From the NCBI RefSeq assembly GCF_026420845.1, contig NZ_JAOWCB010000025.1, positions 21,675-85,674 of the forward strand: a stretch of DNA of 64,000 nt, read 5' to 3'. A program made the position numbers and the translations under genes. Below are positions 8,652 through 17,535 of the stretch, piece after piece (position 1 is the first letter of the stretch; each line of letters opens with the position of its first letter). This DNA is from Streptomyces sp. PR69 (lineage in GTDB: Bacteria; Actinomycetota; Actinomycetes; Streptomycetales; Streptomycetaceae). The notes below the pieces were generated by a model. It searched no databases. It saw only the letters and a program-made list of their open reading frames with translations, and was not told the DNA's origin.

Positions 8652-9385
8652 GCGGCGCCGGAAACAGCGTGGCCGGAGACAGTCCGGCCGGAAACAGTCC
8701 GATCGGAAACAGCCTGACGCGTACTCAGTGGGCGGCGATCGCCGCGGTGGTGTCAGCGCTGCTGTTCGCCGGGGCGGCGACCATCTTCTCCGCCGTGGAA
8801 GGGGGCGGCGACGACGCGTCCCGTACACCGTCAACAGACTCGGCGGACGCGGGATTCGCCCGTGATATGTCGGTCCATCACCAGCAGGCGGTGGAGATGT
8901 CCTTCATCGTCCGGGACCGCACGGACGACGAGGATGTGCGCAGGCTCGCGTACGACATCGCCAACACGCAGGCCAATCAGCGCGGCATGATGCTGGGCTG
9001 GCTGGATCTGTGGGGGCTGCCCGCGCTGGAGGCCGGCAGCGAGCCGATGGCCTGGATGACGGGCGGCGGCGGACACGGCGGCCACGAGGCCGGGGGCGGC
9101 GGCCACCAGGCCGCGGCCAGCGGCGCGCTGATGCCGGGCATGGCCACGAGGAAGCAGCTCGAAGAGTTGCGCGCCGCCTCGGGGCGGGACGCCGAGATCC
9201 GCTTCCTTCAGCTCATGACCGCCCACCACGAGGGCGGGGTCGCGATGGCCGAGGGCTGCGTCGAGCAGTGCGCCGTGGAGCCCCAGCGGAAGCTGGCCCA
9301 GGGCATGGTCGACGCGCAGCGTTCGGAGATCGAGCTGATGGCGGACATGCTGCGCAAGCGCACCGCGGGGCGTAGCGGGGCATAG
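8648..9385 (+). CDS. DUF305 protein (CopM-like, exported)
   Basis: A 245-residue protein starting at a GTG that overlaps the stop of the DUF3105 gene. One N-terminal TM (WAAIAAVVSALLFAGAATIF) anchors a ferritin-like four-helix DUF305 domain outside the membrane. The paired His motifs HHQQAVEM (around residue 77) and AHHEGGVAMAEG (around residue 195) are the family hallmark. Some DUF305 proteins (CopM type) bind copper. A His/Gly-rich linker (GGGGHGGHEAGGGGHQ) between the halves could also bind metal. Copper binding here is inference, strengthened by the multicopper oxidase 3 kb downstream. Confidence 0.9.
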   Translation: MSGAGNSVAGDSPAGNSPIGNSLTRTQWAAIAAVVSALLFAGAATIFSAVEGGGDDASRTPSTDSADAGFARDMSVHHQQAVEMSFIVRDRTDDEDVRRLAYDIANTQANQRGMMLGWLDLWGLPALEAGSEPMAWMTGGGGHGGHEAGGGGHQAAASGALMPGMATRKQLEELRAASGRDAEIRFLQLMTAHHEGGVAMAEGCVEQCAVEPQRKLAQGMVDAQRSEIELMADMLRKRTAGRSGA

Positions 9386-9413
9386 CGGAGCGTAGGTGTC
9401 GCGTACGGCGGCC

Positions 9414-9442
9414 GGGGTACCCCGTGTTGTGCGGGGTGCCCC
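9414..9442 (+). terminator. Stem-loop after the DUF3105-DUF305 operon
   Basis: Arms GGGGTACCCCG and CGGGGTGCCCC (10 of 11 pairs) enclose a 7-base loop. It starts 29 bases after the DUF305 stop. There is no T-run, as is usual for Streptomyces stem-loop terminators. Confidence 0.5.
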
Positions 9443-9516
9443 GTACACCCCGTTCAGTCGTCTGCGGTCGCGTCCTGCGAACGGCGCAATGACGATGGTG
9501 ACAGGAGGTGCACATC

Positions 9517-9936
9517 ATGACGACCGCACGAGACATCATGCACTCCGGGGCTCAGTGGATCCCCGCACACGAGACGCTCGACCGGGCCGCTCAGCTCATG
9601 CGCGAGCACGGCGTGGGGGCGCTCCCCATCGCCGACGCGAACGAAAGGCTGTGCGGCATTCTCACCGACCGCGACATCGTGGTCGGCTGTGTGGCCATGG
9701 GCCGTGACCCCTCAAGGGTCACCGCCGAGGAGATGGCCAAGGGCACGCCGCGCTGGATCGAGGCGGACTCCGATGTGGAGGCCGTGCTCAATGAGATGGA
9801 GAACCACCAGATCCGCCGGCTGCCGGTGATCGAGAACAAGCGGCTGGTGGGGATGATCAGCGAGGCCGATCTCGCCAAGCATCTGAGCGACGAGCAGCTC
9901 GCCCACTGGATGGAGCGGGTGTACGCCTTCAAGTGA
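9517..9936 (+). CDS. CBS-domain pair protein
   Basis: A 139-residue stand-alone CBS pair (Bateman module), which usually binds adenine nucleotides to sense cell energy state. CBS1 covers TARDIMHSGAQWIPAHETLDRAAQLM to LTDRDIVV, and CBS2 covers EEMAKGTPRWIEADSDVEAVLNEM to VGMISEADLAKHLS. The ATG at 9517 is chosen because AGGAGG ends 8 bases upstream; the GTG at 9508 overlaps that ribosome site. No effector domain is fused, so the partner is unknown. Similar proteins are common dormancy- or stress-type genes in Streptomyces. Confidence 0.9.
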   Translation: MTTARDIMHSGAQWIPAHETLDRAAQLMREHGVGALPIADANERLCGILTDRDIVVGCVAMGRDPSRVTAEEMAKGTPRWIEADSDVEAVLNEMENHQIRRLPVIENKRLVGMISEADLAKHLSDEQLAHWMERVYAFK

Positions 9937-9951
9937 GCGGACGCGGCCCGC

Positions 9952-10824
9952 TCAAGGGCCGCCCGTTTCGAGGCCGCCGGTTTCGACGACGCCCGTTTCG
10001 AGGATCGCCCGCGCCACCGTCCGCGGGCAGTCCAGCGTCATCAGATGGCCCGACTGCTCGACCGGCTCAAAACGGGCCGCGCCGAGCAGCCGGGCCAGCG
10101 CGCGCTGCCGCCCGGTCCAGCGGGCGTCCGCGCCCGCCGCGAGGACCGTGACCGGCAGGCCGCGCGGCAGCGGCCGGCGTCCGCGCAGCGCGAGGAGTTC
10201 GGCGGCGACGGCGCGGTAGTGCGCGTTTTCCAGCAGGATGCCGCGGGTCACCCGGGAGGTGGCGTAGCAGCGCCGGACCAGGGGGTACGGGGCGGGGTCG
10301 CCGCCCCCCGCACGGGACAGGCGCACCGCGGCCCGCCGGGCGGCCGGGCCGAGGGCGGCGGGCGCCCCGACGGCGCTGAGGGCGGCCCCGAGCCCGCGGG
10401 CCAGGGCTGTGCGCACGGCGGGGGCGGCGGGCGGGCGTGCGGTTTCCTCGACCGAGGAGTCGATGAGCACGAGCCCGGCTGTGCGGTCCGGGTGCAGCCG
10501 GGCGAACGCCTCCGCGTGGAACCCGGCGATCGAGTGCCCGGCGACCACCGCGGGCTCCCGGAGGCCGGCCGCGTCGAGGAGGGCGGCGATCCGGTGGGCC
10601 TCCCCCGCGGCGGACGGCGGCACGGCGGCGGGGCCGCTGAGCCCGTGGCCGGGGCGGTCGAAGCGGACGACGGTGCGGTGCGGGGCCAGGAGGGGGACGA
10701 CGGGGTCCCAGTCGAACCAGCTCATGCCGAGACCGGCGCTCAGCACGCAGACCGGCCCGCGGCCTTCGACGACCACATGGTGCGGCACGCCTCCCACCCG
10801 CACGAAGGCGTCGACGGCGGTCAT
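9952..10824 (-). CDS. Alpha/beta-hydrolase fold protein
   Basis: A 290-residue hydrolase. The nucleophile elbow is GHSIAG (VVAGHSIAGFHAEAFARLHP), the oxyanion region is LSAGLGMSWFDWDPV, and the catalytic His is in EQSGHLMTLD near the C-terminus. It lacks a signal peptide and so probably acts in the cytoplasm. The substrate is unknown. Its ATG (10824) overlaps the stop of the DUF998 gene by four bases, so the two are translationally coupled. The far longer reading frame upstream of this start is only a shadow of the DUF998 gene. Confidence 0.88.
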   Translation of the reverse strand: MTAVDAFVRVGGVPHHVVVEGRGPVCVLSAGLGMSWFDWDPVVPLLAPHRTVVRFDRPGHGLSGPAAVPPSAAGEAHRIAALLDAAGLREPAVVAGHSIAGFHAEAFARLHPDRTAGLVLIDSSVEETARPPAAPAVRTALARGLGAALSAVGAPAALGPAARRAAVRLSRAGGGDPAPYPLVRRCYATSRVTRGILLENAHYRAVAAELLALRGRRPLPRGLPVTVLAAGADARWTGRQRALARLLGAARFEPVEQSGHLMTLDCPRTVARAILETGVVETGGLETGGP

Positions 10825-11561
10825 GTGCGCGTGTCCTCCTTCCGTTCGGCTGCGACGGTCCGTTCGCGTACGACGGTCAGGGCGAGCACCGCGAGCCAGG
10901 CCGCCACGAGGAGCACCTGGAGCCGCTGGCCCGCGCCCAGGGCCCAGGTCCCGCGCCCCGCTTCGAAGGCGGCGACCGCGGCCAGCGTCCAGACGGTGGC
11001 GGCCAGTTCGAGGGCGACGAGCGCGGGGCCGACGCGGGCCAGCGGCGACGGCCGGCCGCCGCGGCGTGCGGCGACGGTGAGCGCGACGACGCCGAGGAGC
11101 GCCCCGGTCATCGCGAGCGCGGAGCTGACGGCGTGCGCGGTGTGCGTAGCGGGGACGAGGCCCGCGGTCTCCCGGGCCGCGCACACCGGGTCGGCGGTGG
11201 GCGCGCAGCTCAGCGGCAGCCGGGAGTCCACGGCCGTCGCGGCCCCGAAGAGGGCGAGCCCCGCCCAGCCGACGACCGCCCACACGGTGCGCCGGGAGGG
11301 TCCGCCGCCCCACAGGGCCGTCACCGCCCCGGCGAGGACGAGCAGCCCGGCGGCCAGGTCGGTGGCCCGGAAGAGCCCGCCGAGCGGCTGGTCGGCGGCG
11401 GCGAGCTCGCTGACGTACGTCTGTACGGGGTTGAGCCCCGTCGCCACGACGACCTCCAGCACCCATGCGGTGTAGGCGACGGCCCCCAGCGCGATCAGCA
11501 GGGCGGCGGGCCGTGCGGCGCGCGGGGGCCGAGCACGCTGGGACGGGGCACGTGAGGACAT
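10821..11561 (-). CDS. DUF998-family integral membrane protein
   Basis: A 246-residue protein with about six membrane segments (AALLIALGAVAYTAWVLEVV, DLAAGLLVLAGAVTALWGGG, TVWAVVGWAGLALFGAATAV, then three more). LNPVQTYVSELAAADQPLGGLFRATD is the typical first-loop signature of DUF998. The molecular role is unknown. The ATG at 11561 directly precedes the basic N-terminus. The first gene of a two-gene operon with the alpha/beta hydrolase, it is divergent from the DUF6153-like gene, with only about 100 bases shared as promoter region. Confidence 0.82.
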   Translation of the reverse strand: MSSRAPSQRARPPRAARPAALLIALGAVAYTAWVLEVVVATGLNPVQTYVSELAAADQPLGGLFRATDLAAGLLVLAGAVTALWGGGPSRRTVWAVVGWAGLALFGAATAVDSRLPLSCAPTADPVCAARETAGLVPATHTAHAVSSALAMTGALLGVVALTVAARRGGRPSPLARVGPALVALELAATVWTLAAVAAFEAGRGTWALGAGQRLQVLLVAAWLAVLALTVVRERTVAAERKEDTRT

Positions 11562-11660
11562 AGTGGACTGATCGTATGGGACTTCCCGCATGCCCTCCGA
11601 TACCCGGTGGGGGTAGGGAGGCAGGCTTCGGGCGTGGTGATCGTCCGGGATTCGAGCGGC

Positions 11661-12365
11661 ATGCGTGTCAGGCGGCTGCTGCTGTTCGCCGCGCTGCTCT
11701 TCGGGATCACGACGATGCACACGGCCGGCCATCCGGCCATGGGCGCGGCGCAGGGGGACAGCGCGGCGCAGGGGGCGGGCACCGTCCATGCGACCGCCCA
11801 TGCGACTGGGCGGGCGACCGGGCAGGCGGCCCGTGCCGCCGACGCGGCACATGGAGCCGGCGCGCGGCCCGCTTCGGCGGAGGCGTACCCGGCGACAAAG
11901 GTCGTGCAACACGCGCTCGACGGCGCGGCGTTCAGCCGACCTGCCATCGCGGCGGCGCACCAGGCGGCAACCGTCGGACGGCCTGCGCTCGAAGGACCGG
12001 CGGCCGGGCAGCCCGCCGCGGCGCCCGCGCACCCGGCGGCGGCAGCCGCGCAGCAGGCGCCGGCGGCCGCGCAGCAGGCGCTCGAAGGACCGGCGGCCGC
12101 GCGGACCGCGGTCGGCGAGGCGGGCGAGGGGCATGCGGCGCACGGCAAGTCCCGCGGCACCGGGATGGACCCGTCCGCGGTCTGTCTGGCGGTTCTGGCG
12201 GGGCTGGCGGCCTGGGGCGTCGCGCTGATCGCCATACGGCCGGCGGCGCGCGACGAAGGCGACGGCCTGCTGACGGCGGCCCGCGCCCGGCTGCCGGACG
12301 CACTGCGCCCCAACCCGCCGCCCCCGCGGACTCTCCTCACGCAGTTGTCGGTGCTCCGGATCTAG
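11661..12365 (+). CDS. DUF6153-like exported protein, Ala/His-rich
   Basis: A protein of 234 residues from the ATG at 11661, starting MRVRRLLLFAALLFGITTMHT. It has an N-terminal hydrophobic segment, a long low-complexity Ala/Gly/Pro stretch with many His, then GMDPSAVCLAVLAGLAAWGVALIAI as a second TM and the C-terminal signature PPPRTLLTQLSVLRI seen in DUF6153-type Streptomyces proteins. Upstream in-frame GTG codons (11634) are alternatives because no strong ribosome site marks the ATG. It precedes the multicopper oxidase by 57 bases, probably in one operon. The Ala-rich middle is longer than usual for such proteins. Confidence 0.7.
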   Translation: MRVRRLLLFAALLFGITTMHTAGHPAMGAAQGDSAAQGAGTVHATAHATGRATGQAARAADAAHGAGARPASAEAYPATKVVQHALDGAAFSRPAIAAAHQAATVGRPALEGPAAGQPAAAPAHPAAAAAQQAPAAAQQALEGPAAARTAVGEAGEGHAAHGKSRGTGMDPSAVCLAVLAGLAAWGVALIAIRPAARDEGDGLLTAARARLPDALRPNPPPPRTLLTQLSVLRI

Positions 12366-12422
12366 GAGCGCTTCGCGCTTCAGCCCCATCCCTCACCGAC
12401 AACACACGAGGTACATCTCACC

Positions 12423-14040
12423 ATGCACCACCACATCACGCGCCGCTCCCTGCTCACGGCGACGCTCGCCGCGGCGGGCACGGGAGTTCTGGCCGCCTGC
12501 TCCCCCGGCCGCTCCGCCTCCTCCCCCGCCGCCGGCCCCACGTATGTCTCCCCCGACGGCAAGGAGGTCACAGCCGCCGAGGCAGCCCGCGGCACGGGTC
12601 CCGTACGGACGGTGAAGCTCACCGCCGCCGAGTCCTCGCTCGACCTGGGCGGCGGACGCACCGTCAGCTCGTGGGCGTACGGGGAGCGGCTGCCTGGCCA
12701 GGAGGTCCGGGTCACCGCCGGCGACACCCTGGACCTGACCCTCGCCAACCGGCTGCCGCAGCCGACCTCGCTGCACTGGCACGGGCTGGCTCTGCGCAAC
12801 GACATGGACGGCGTGCCCGGGGTCACGCAGGACGCCATCCGGCCGGGCGAGGACTTCGCCTACCGTTTCACCCTCCCGCACCCGGGCACGTACTGGTTCC
12901 ATCCGCACTCCGGTGTGCAGCAGGACCGCGGACTGTACGCACCGCTGGTCGTCGAGGACCCGAAGGAGCCGCTGGCGTACGACCGGGAGTGGGTCGTGGT
13001 CCTGGACGACTGGGTCGACGGGGTGGACGGCTCGACGCCGGACGCGGTGCTGGCGGAGCTCTCGCAGGGGATGGCCGACCACGCGGGCATGGACCACCCA
13101 TGGGCCACGGAACCACGGAGCAAGGGGCCATGGACGACAGCGCCTCGGGGCCGGCCCGCTCCGGTCCCTCCCGCATGATGATGGGCGCACACAGCGAGCT
13201 GCTCGGCGGGGACGCGGGCGATGTCGCCTACCCGCACTATCTCGTCAACGGCCGTACGGCCGAGGACCCTTCGGTCTTCACGGCGAAGCCGGGCGACCGC
13301 ATCCGGCTGCGGATCGTGAACGCGGGCGGGGACACGGCGTTCCGTGTGGCGCTCGGCGGCCATGAGCTGACGGTGACGCACACCGACGGCTTCCCGGTGG
13401 AGCACACCCGCACGGACGCGCTGCTGCTCGGCATGGGCGAGCGCTATGACGTGCTGGTCACTGCGGGCGACGGCGTTTTCCCGCTGACAGCGGAGGCCGA
13501 GGGCAAGTCGGCGGCCGCGCGGGCCCTGCTGCGTACAGGCGGCGGGGCCGCCCCGGCCGCCTCCGTACGCCCCGGCGAACTCCGCGGCCGGGTGCTGACC
13601 GCGGACCGGCTGCGCGCGGCCGAGTCCGCCGCGCTCCCCGCGCGGACCCCGGACCGGACGATCCGCATCCGCCTGACCGGCGGCATGGCCACGTACGACT
13701 GGGCCTTCGACGGCACGCCGTACGCACCGGACCGCCGCCAGCCGGTGCGCGCGGGCGAACGCGTCCGGCTGGAGTTCACCAACGCGACCGCGATGTGGCA
13801 TCCGCTGCATCTGCACGGCCACACCTTCGCCCTGACCGGCACCAGTGCCGGCACCGGCGCCGTCCCCCGGACCGCCTCTGCCACTCTCGCGGCGCCCGCA
13901 AGGACACGGCGATCATCCTCCCGAACGCCACGCTGACGGCGGACTTCGACGCGGACAACCCGGGCCTGTGGATGCTCCACTGCCACAACGTCTACCACGC
14001 GGAGGCGGGCATGATGACGGTCCTCGGCTACCGCCGCTGA
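12423..14040 (+). pseudogene. Multicopper oxidase, two -1 frame breaks
   Basis: This encodes a periplasmic-type multicopper oxidase that oxidises Cu(I) or phenols with O2. Three reading frames must be joined: 12423 to about 13098, about 13100 to 13866, and about 13868 to 14040. The N-terminus has a twin-arginine-like start (HHITRRSLLTATLAAAG) and a lipobox-like LAAC. Copper motifs are all present: HWHG, YWFHPHSG, HPLHLHGH and HCHNVYHAEAGMM. The first break fits loss of one C in the CCC at 13097-13099, and the second fits loss of one C in the CCCCC at 13864-13868. With both restored, a full-length oxidase of about 539 residues results. Copper motifs and codon usage remain intact on either side, which fits sequencing error or very recent inactivation. 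Confidence 0.85.
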
Positions 14041-14354
14041 CGCCTCCGGGGCTGCGCCCCGCTCCCCCTGCGCCCTGGGGGCAATTGCCGTTGCCTTACC
14101 CAGCGGTCCTGGGCCGGTCAGTGCAACGGCGTTGCCCGGGGGCGTGGGGGAACCCCGGCTTCCCGCAGCTGGGGCCAGCCCCAGCCCCCCTTCGGGGGGA
14201 GGGGTTACGGGGCTGCCGCCCCGCACCCCATCGCGCGGCACCTTCGCGCCGCTCGCGCCGACACGGCCTGAAGGCCGTGCCCCCCGTGGGGGTACCCCCG
14301 GACGGAGTCGGGGGGAGATTGAGGCGCGAGGGTCCGGGGCCAGCCCTGGAAAGT
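14041..14354. repeat. Noncoding spacer with GC hairpins and Streptomyces-type palindromic repeat pieces
   Basis: These 314 bases lie between the convergent multicopper oxidase and MFS genes. They contain a hairpin CCCCCC-TTC-GGGGGG at 14185-14199 and a piece resembling the 'TTGAGGCGCGAGGGTCCGGGG' element also found at about 45.65 kb. These probably serve as transcription stops for both genes. No coding sequence is seen. Confidence 0.55.
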
Positions 14355-15646
14355 TCACCCTGCCGTCTCCTCCCTCCGCTTCCTCTGCGCCCGGCGCTTC
14401 ACCGCATCCTCATCCGTGTCCGCGTTGTACGTCACCAGCTTCGGCAGCGCCGCCGCCAGCAGGCCGACGCCCGCGACGCACACGAGGCCGCCGCTCCAGA
14501 TCGCCGGGCGGGTGCCCGTCCAGCCGGCCATGGCGCCGGCGCGGACCTGGCCGAGCTGGGGGCCGACGCTGTAGGAGAGGACTTCGATGCCGGCGAGGCG
14601 GCCGCGGAGTTCGTCGGGGATGGTCTGGTTCCAGATGGTGGAGCGGCCCAGGCCGCTGAGCATGTCGCCCGCGCCCGCGAGGGCCAGGCACAGCAGGACC
14701 AGCCAGACGTTGGAGAACCAGCCCGCCGCGGCGATCGCCAGGCCCCAGCCCGCCGCCCCGAAGACCACCAGCAGCCCGTGCCGCCGGACGCGCGAGGTCC
14801 ACCCGCTGGTCAGGCTGAGGGCCACGGAGCCCGCCGAGCCCGCCGCGTACATCAGGCCGAGCGACCACTCGGCGTCCAGGTCGTCCGCGAGGAACGGGAA
14901 GATCGTGTTCGGGAAGGCGAAGAACATCGCCACCAGGTCGATCGCATAGGTGCCCAGCAGCACCGGCCGTGACCACGCGTAGCGCGCCCCCTCCGCGATC
15001 CCCCGCAGCGACGGCTTGTCGGCGTCGAGCGCGGGCGGCGCGGCCGTGAGCCGGGTGCACAGGAGCACGGAGACGGCGAAGGCGCCGACGGTGACCGCGT
15101 ACGCCGTCGCATGGCCCGCGTAGGCCACCACCAGACCCGCGAGCGCGGCCCCACGACCGCGCCGAGCTGCCACCGCAGCGCGTTCAGCGCGGCCGCGGCC
15201 GTGAGCTGGTCATGGGGGACGATCCGGGCCATCAGGGCGTCCAGGGCGGGGCGTTGCAGCCCGGCGAGCGCGGAGACCCCGGCCGCCACCAGATACAGCG
15301 GCCACAGCAGCGGCTCCGGCAGCATGGCGTTCACCAGGAGGACCAGGGCGAGCACTCCGAGCCCCGCCTCGGTGCCGAGGATCAGCTTGCGGCGGTCGAC
15401 GGCGTCGGCGAGGGCGCCCCCGTACAGCCCGAAGACCACCAGCGGCACCAGCTCCACCGCGCCCATCGCGCCGACGGCCAGCGGCGATCCGGTCAGCTCC
15501 TTGATCTGGAGCGGCAGCGCCACCATCGCCATGAAGCTGCCGAAGAAGGTGACCAGGCCCTGGATCCACAGGAGCCGGAAGTCGCGGGACGACCGCCAGG
15601 GGGAGAGATCGGGCAGGATCGACGACAGCCTGTTCGAAGAGGTCAC
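14355..15646 (-). pseudogene. MFS transporter (enterobactin-exporter-like/DHA3 type), one -1 frame break
   Basis: A 12-TM major facilitator of about 430 residues. The N-terminal half reads from a GTG at 15646 (SILPDLSPWRSSRDFRLLW, then the MFS loop ALADAVDRRKLIL) to ALRWQLGAVVG, where the frame is lost. The C-terminal half (ALAGLVVAYAGHATAYAVTV to the end at 14355) continues in the next frame. Loss of one base in the CCCC (+ strand) at 15149-15152 explains the break exactly, giving AVVGAALAGLVV when restored. The family exports siderophores or drugs; the substrate is not readable. The start is uncertain because no ribosome site precedes the GTG. Confidence 0.82.
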
Positions 15647-15692
15647 AAGGGGCCATGGTTCGCGCAGGCGGTGGACCCGGGCAACCAGTTTT

Positions 15693-15757
15693 CTTTTCCC
15701 AGCTTTCCCAGCTTTCCCGGTGTTTCCGGTGTTTCCAGTGTTTCCGGGTTTTTTTCC
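15693..15757. repeat. 9-10-base TTTCC(C/G)(A/G)G(C/T) tandem tract
   Basis: Six head-to-tail units run TTTCCCAGC, TTTCCCAGC, TTTCCCGGTG, TTTCCGGTG, TTTCCAGTG, TTTCCGGGT and end in a run of T. It lies between the hypothetical gene at 15783 and the start of the MFS gene, so it could influence MFS transcription. It looks like a slippage-made microsatellite. Confidence 0.7.
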
Positions 15758-15782
15758 GGCGGCCGGGCCGATTGCCGGAGTG

Positions 15783-16388
15783 TCACCAGCCCGTCGGCGG
15801 CGGCGAGGTCAGCCGGTCCGCGAGCCGCGACAGCCGGTCCCTGAAGGGCCGTCGCCCGCGCGGCGCGGGCCCGCAGTTCTCCCCCGCCGCCGCACTGACC
15901 AGATGCTGCACCGTGTCCAGGTCCACCGCCGTGGACTGATCCACCGTCAGCGACTCATGGGCCAGCCCCTGGACCTCCGGATGCCCGCCGTCCAGGGACA
16001 GCACCGTCGCCCCCGCGCGCCGCGCGCCGTGGACCCGTTCCAGCACGTCCGCGCCCGGCGGCGCCGGAGCCACCAGCAGCAGCGCCTCGCCCCGGCCTGC
16101 GGCTTCCAGCCGGCCCAGACCGGCGGCCAGCTGCGCCGGGTCCCCGGGCCGCACCCGGTGCCGCACCAGCGTCGGAGTCAGCTCCGGCAGCCCCGACCAG
16201 GCCGCTTCGTCCATCAGATGCGCCGCCAGATGCCAGGGCTCGTACTGCTCCGTGCCGACGAGCAGCAGCCCGCCGACGTGGCCGGGCGGGACCGAGGCCC
16301 GCAGCACCCGGGCGAACCGCCGGGTCGCCTCGGGCCACTCCGTACCGCCCAGGACTTCGCGCAACAGCGCCACGCGCACCGCATCCAT
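15783..16388 (-). CDS. Conserved Streptomyces protein of unknown function
   Basis: A 201-residue protein starting MDAVRVALLREVLGGTEWPEATRRFARVL. A central region, VGGLLLVGTEQYEPWHLAAHLMDEA, and a second, RGEALLLVAPAPPGADVLERV, alternate strands and helices in a Rossmann-like manner. The tail is basic (RGRRPFRDRLSRLADRL). No signal peptide or TM is seen. It is divergent from npdG, with 94 bases between starts. I do not recognise a named family. The ATG at 16388 is favoured because it starts the well-structured part; longer in-frame starts overlap npdG. Confidence 0.65.
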   Translation of the reverse strand: MDAVRVALLREVLGGTEWPEATRRFARVLRASVPPGHVGGLLLVGTEQYEPWHLAAHLMDEAAWSGLPELTPTLVRHRVRPGDPAQLAAGLGRLEAAGRGEALLLVAPAPPGADVLERVHGARRAGATVLSLDGGHPEVQGLAHESLTVDQSTAVDLDTVQHLVSAAAGENCGPAPRGRRPFRDRLSRLADRLTSPPPTGW

Positions 16389-16482
16389 GGCGGCACCCTG
16401 GTATCCGGCGCGTCCGCCCGCGCGGGGGTTGCCGCCCGCCTCACCCGTACGGACTACAAAACCAGCCAGTAATGTCGGGGCC

Positions 16483-17244
16483 ATGACTTCACACGACACT
16501 GGCTCCGCCGACACCGGCTCCGGCCCCGGCACTGGCCCCGGCCCCGGCGCCGGCGCCGCGCCCAAGCCCCCCGCCAAGGACCCCTGGGACCTTCCCGATG
16601 TCTCCGGTCTCGTCGTCGGCGTCCTCGGCGGCACCGGCGACCAGGGCCGCGGCCTCGCCTACCGGCTCGCCCGGGCCGGACAGAAGGTGATCATCGGCTC
16701 GCGCGCCGCGGAGCGCGCCGAGGCCGCCGCCGCCGGGATCGGCCTCGGCGTGGAGGGCCTCGACAACGCCGAGTGCGCGCGCCGCAGCGATGTGGTGATC
16801 GTGGCCGTGCCCTGGGACGGACACGCCAGGACGCTTGAGTCCCTGCGCACGGAGCTGGCCGGAAAGCTGGTCGTGGACTGCGTCAATCCGCTCGGCTTCG
16901 ACAAGAAGGGCGCGTACGCCGTCAAGCCCGCGGAGGGCAGCGCCGCCGAGCAGGCCGCGGCCCTGCTGCCCGACTCGCGGGTGACCGCCGCCTTCCACCA
17001 TCTGTCCGCCGTGCTGCTCCAGGACACCTCGCTGGACGAGATCGACACCGATGTGATGGTGCTGGGCGAGAGCCGCGCCGACACCGACGTCGTACAGGCG
17101 CTGGCCGCCCGCATCCCGGGTATGCGCGGCGTCTTCGCGGGTCGGCTGCGCAACGCCCACCAGGTGGAGTCGCTGGTCGCCAATCTGATCTCGGTGAACC
17201 GCCGCTACAAGGCGCACGCGGGTCTGCGGGTTACCGACGTGTGA
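16483..17244 (+). CDS. npdG: NADPH-dependent F420 reductase (F420:NADP oxidoreductase)
   Basis: This 253-residue enzyme moves hydride between NADPH and coenzyme F420, supplying reduced F420 for actinobacterial reductases. After a 40-residue Gly/Pro/Thr-rich N-terminal tail (low complexity, unusual for the family core) comes the Rossmann motif VVGVLGGTGDQGRGLAYRLA and IIGSRAAERAE, then DVVIVAVPWDGH, VVDCVNPLGF and AAFHHLSAVLL, all typical of NpdG. The ATG at 16483 is the only ATG before the core. The C-terminus ends in VESLVANLISVNRRYKAHAGLRVTDV, as in other actinobacterial members. Confidence 0.92.
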   Translation: MTSHDTGSADTGSGPGTGPGPGAGAAPKPPAKDPWDLPDVSGLVVGVLGGTGDQGRGLAYRLARAGQKVIIGSRAAERAEAAAAGIGLGVEGLDNAECARRSDVVIVAVPWDGHARTLESLRTELAGKLVVDCVNPLGFDKKGAYAVKPAEGSAAEQAAALLPDSRVTAAFHHLSAVLLQDTSLDEIDTDVMVLGESRADTDVVQALAARIPGMRGVFAGRLRNAHQVESLVANLISVNRRYKAHAGLRVTDV

Positions 17245-17316
17245 CCGGTGTACCGGGCGGGACGGGGCATGAGGGACACTGTTGCGGTACGCACCACCGG
17301 ACAGGAGCCGACCCCC

Positions 17317-17532
17317 ATGCCCCGTCTCGCCCTCTACGCCCTCGTCGTCTGCGCCCTCGCCATGGCGGCCGCCGCCGTGTCCTTTGTGCGGGGCAGCTGG
17401 CTGGGGATCGTCTGGGTGCTGCTGGTCGGCGTCTCCTCCAACATGGCGTGGTACTACCTGCGCCGCGCCAAGGTCACAGGCGCGGGCACGGGGACGGGGA
17501 CGGGCGCGGGCACGGGGAGCGTCAAGGGCTGA
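17317..17532 (+). CDS. Small two-TM membrane protein
   Basis: A 71-residue protein with two membrane segments (ALYALVVCALAMAAAAVSFV and WLGIVWVLLVGVSSNMAWYYL) and a repetitive Gly/Thr tail (GAGTGTGTGAGTG) made by a hexamer DNA repeat. The ATG at 17317 follows an AGGAG ribosome site at 17302-17306. It lies 72 bases after npdG on the same strand and converges on the M50 protease gene. The function is unknown. Confidence 0.72.
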   Translation: MPRLALYALVVCALAMAAAAVSFVRGSWLGIVWVLLVGVSSNMAWYYLRRAKVTGAGTGTGTGAGTGSVKG

Positions 17533-17535
17533 CCG

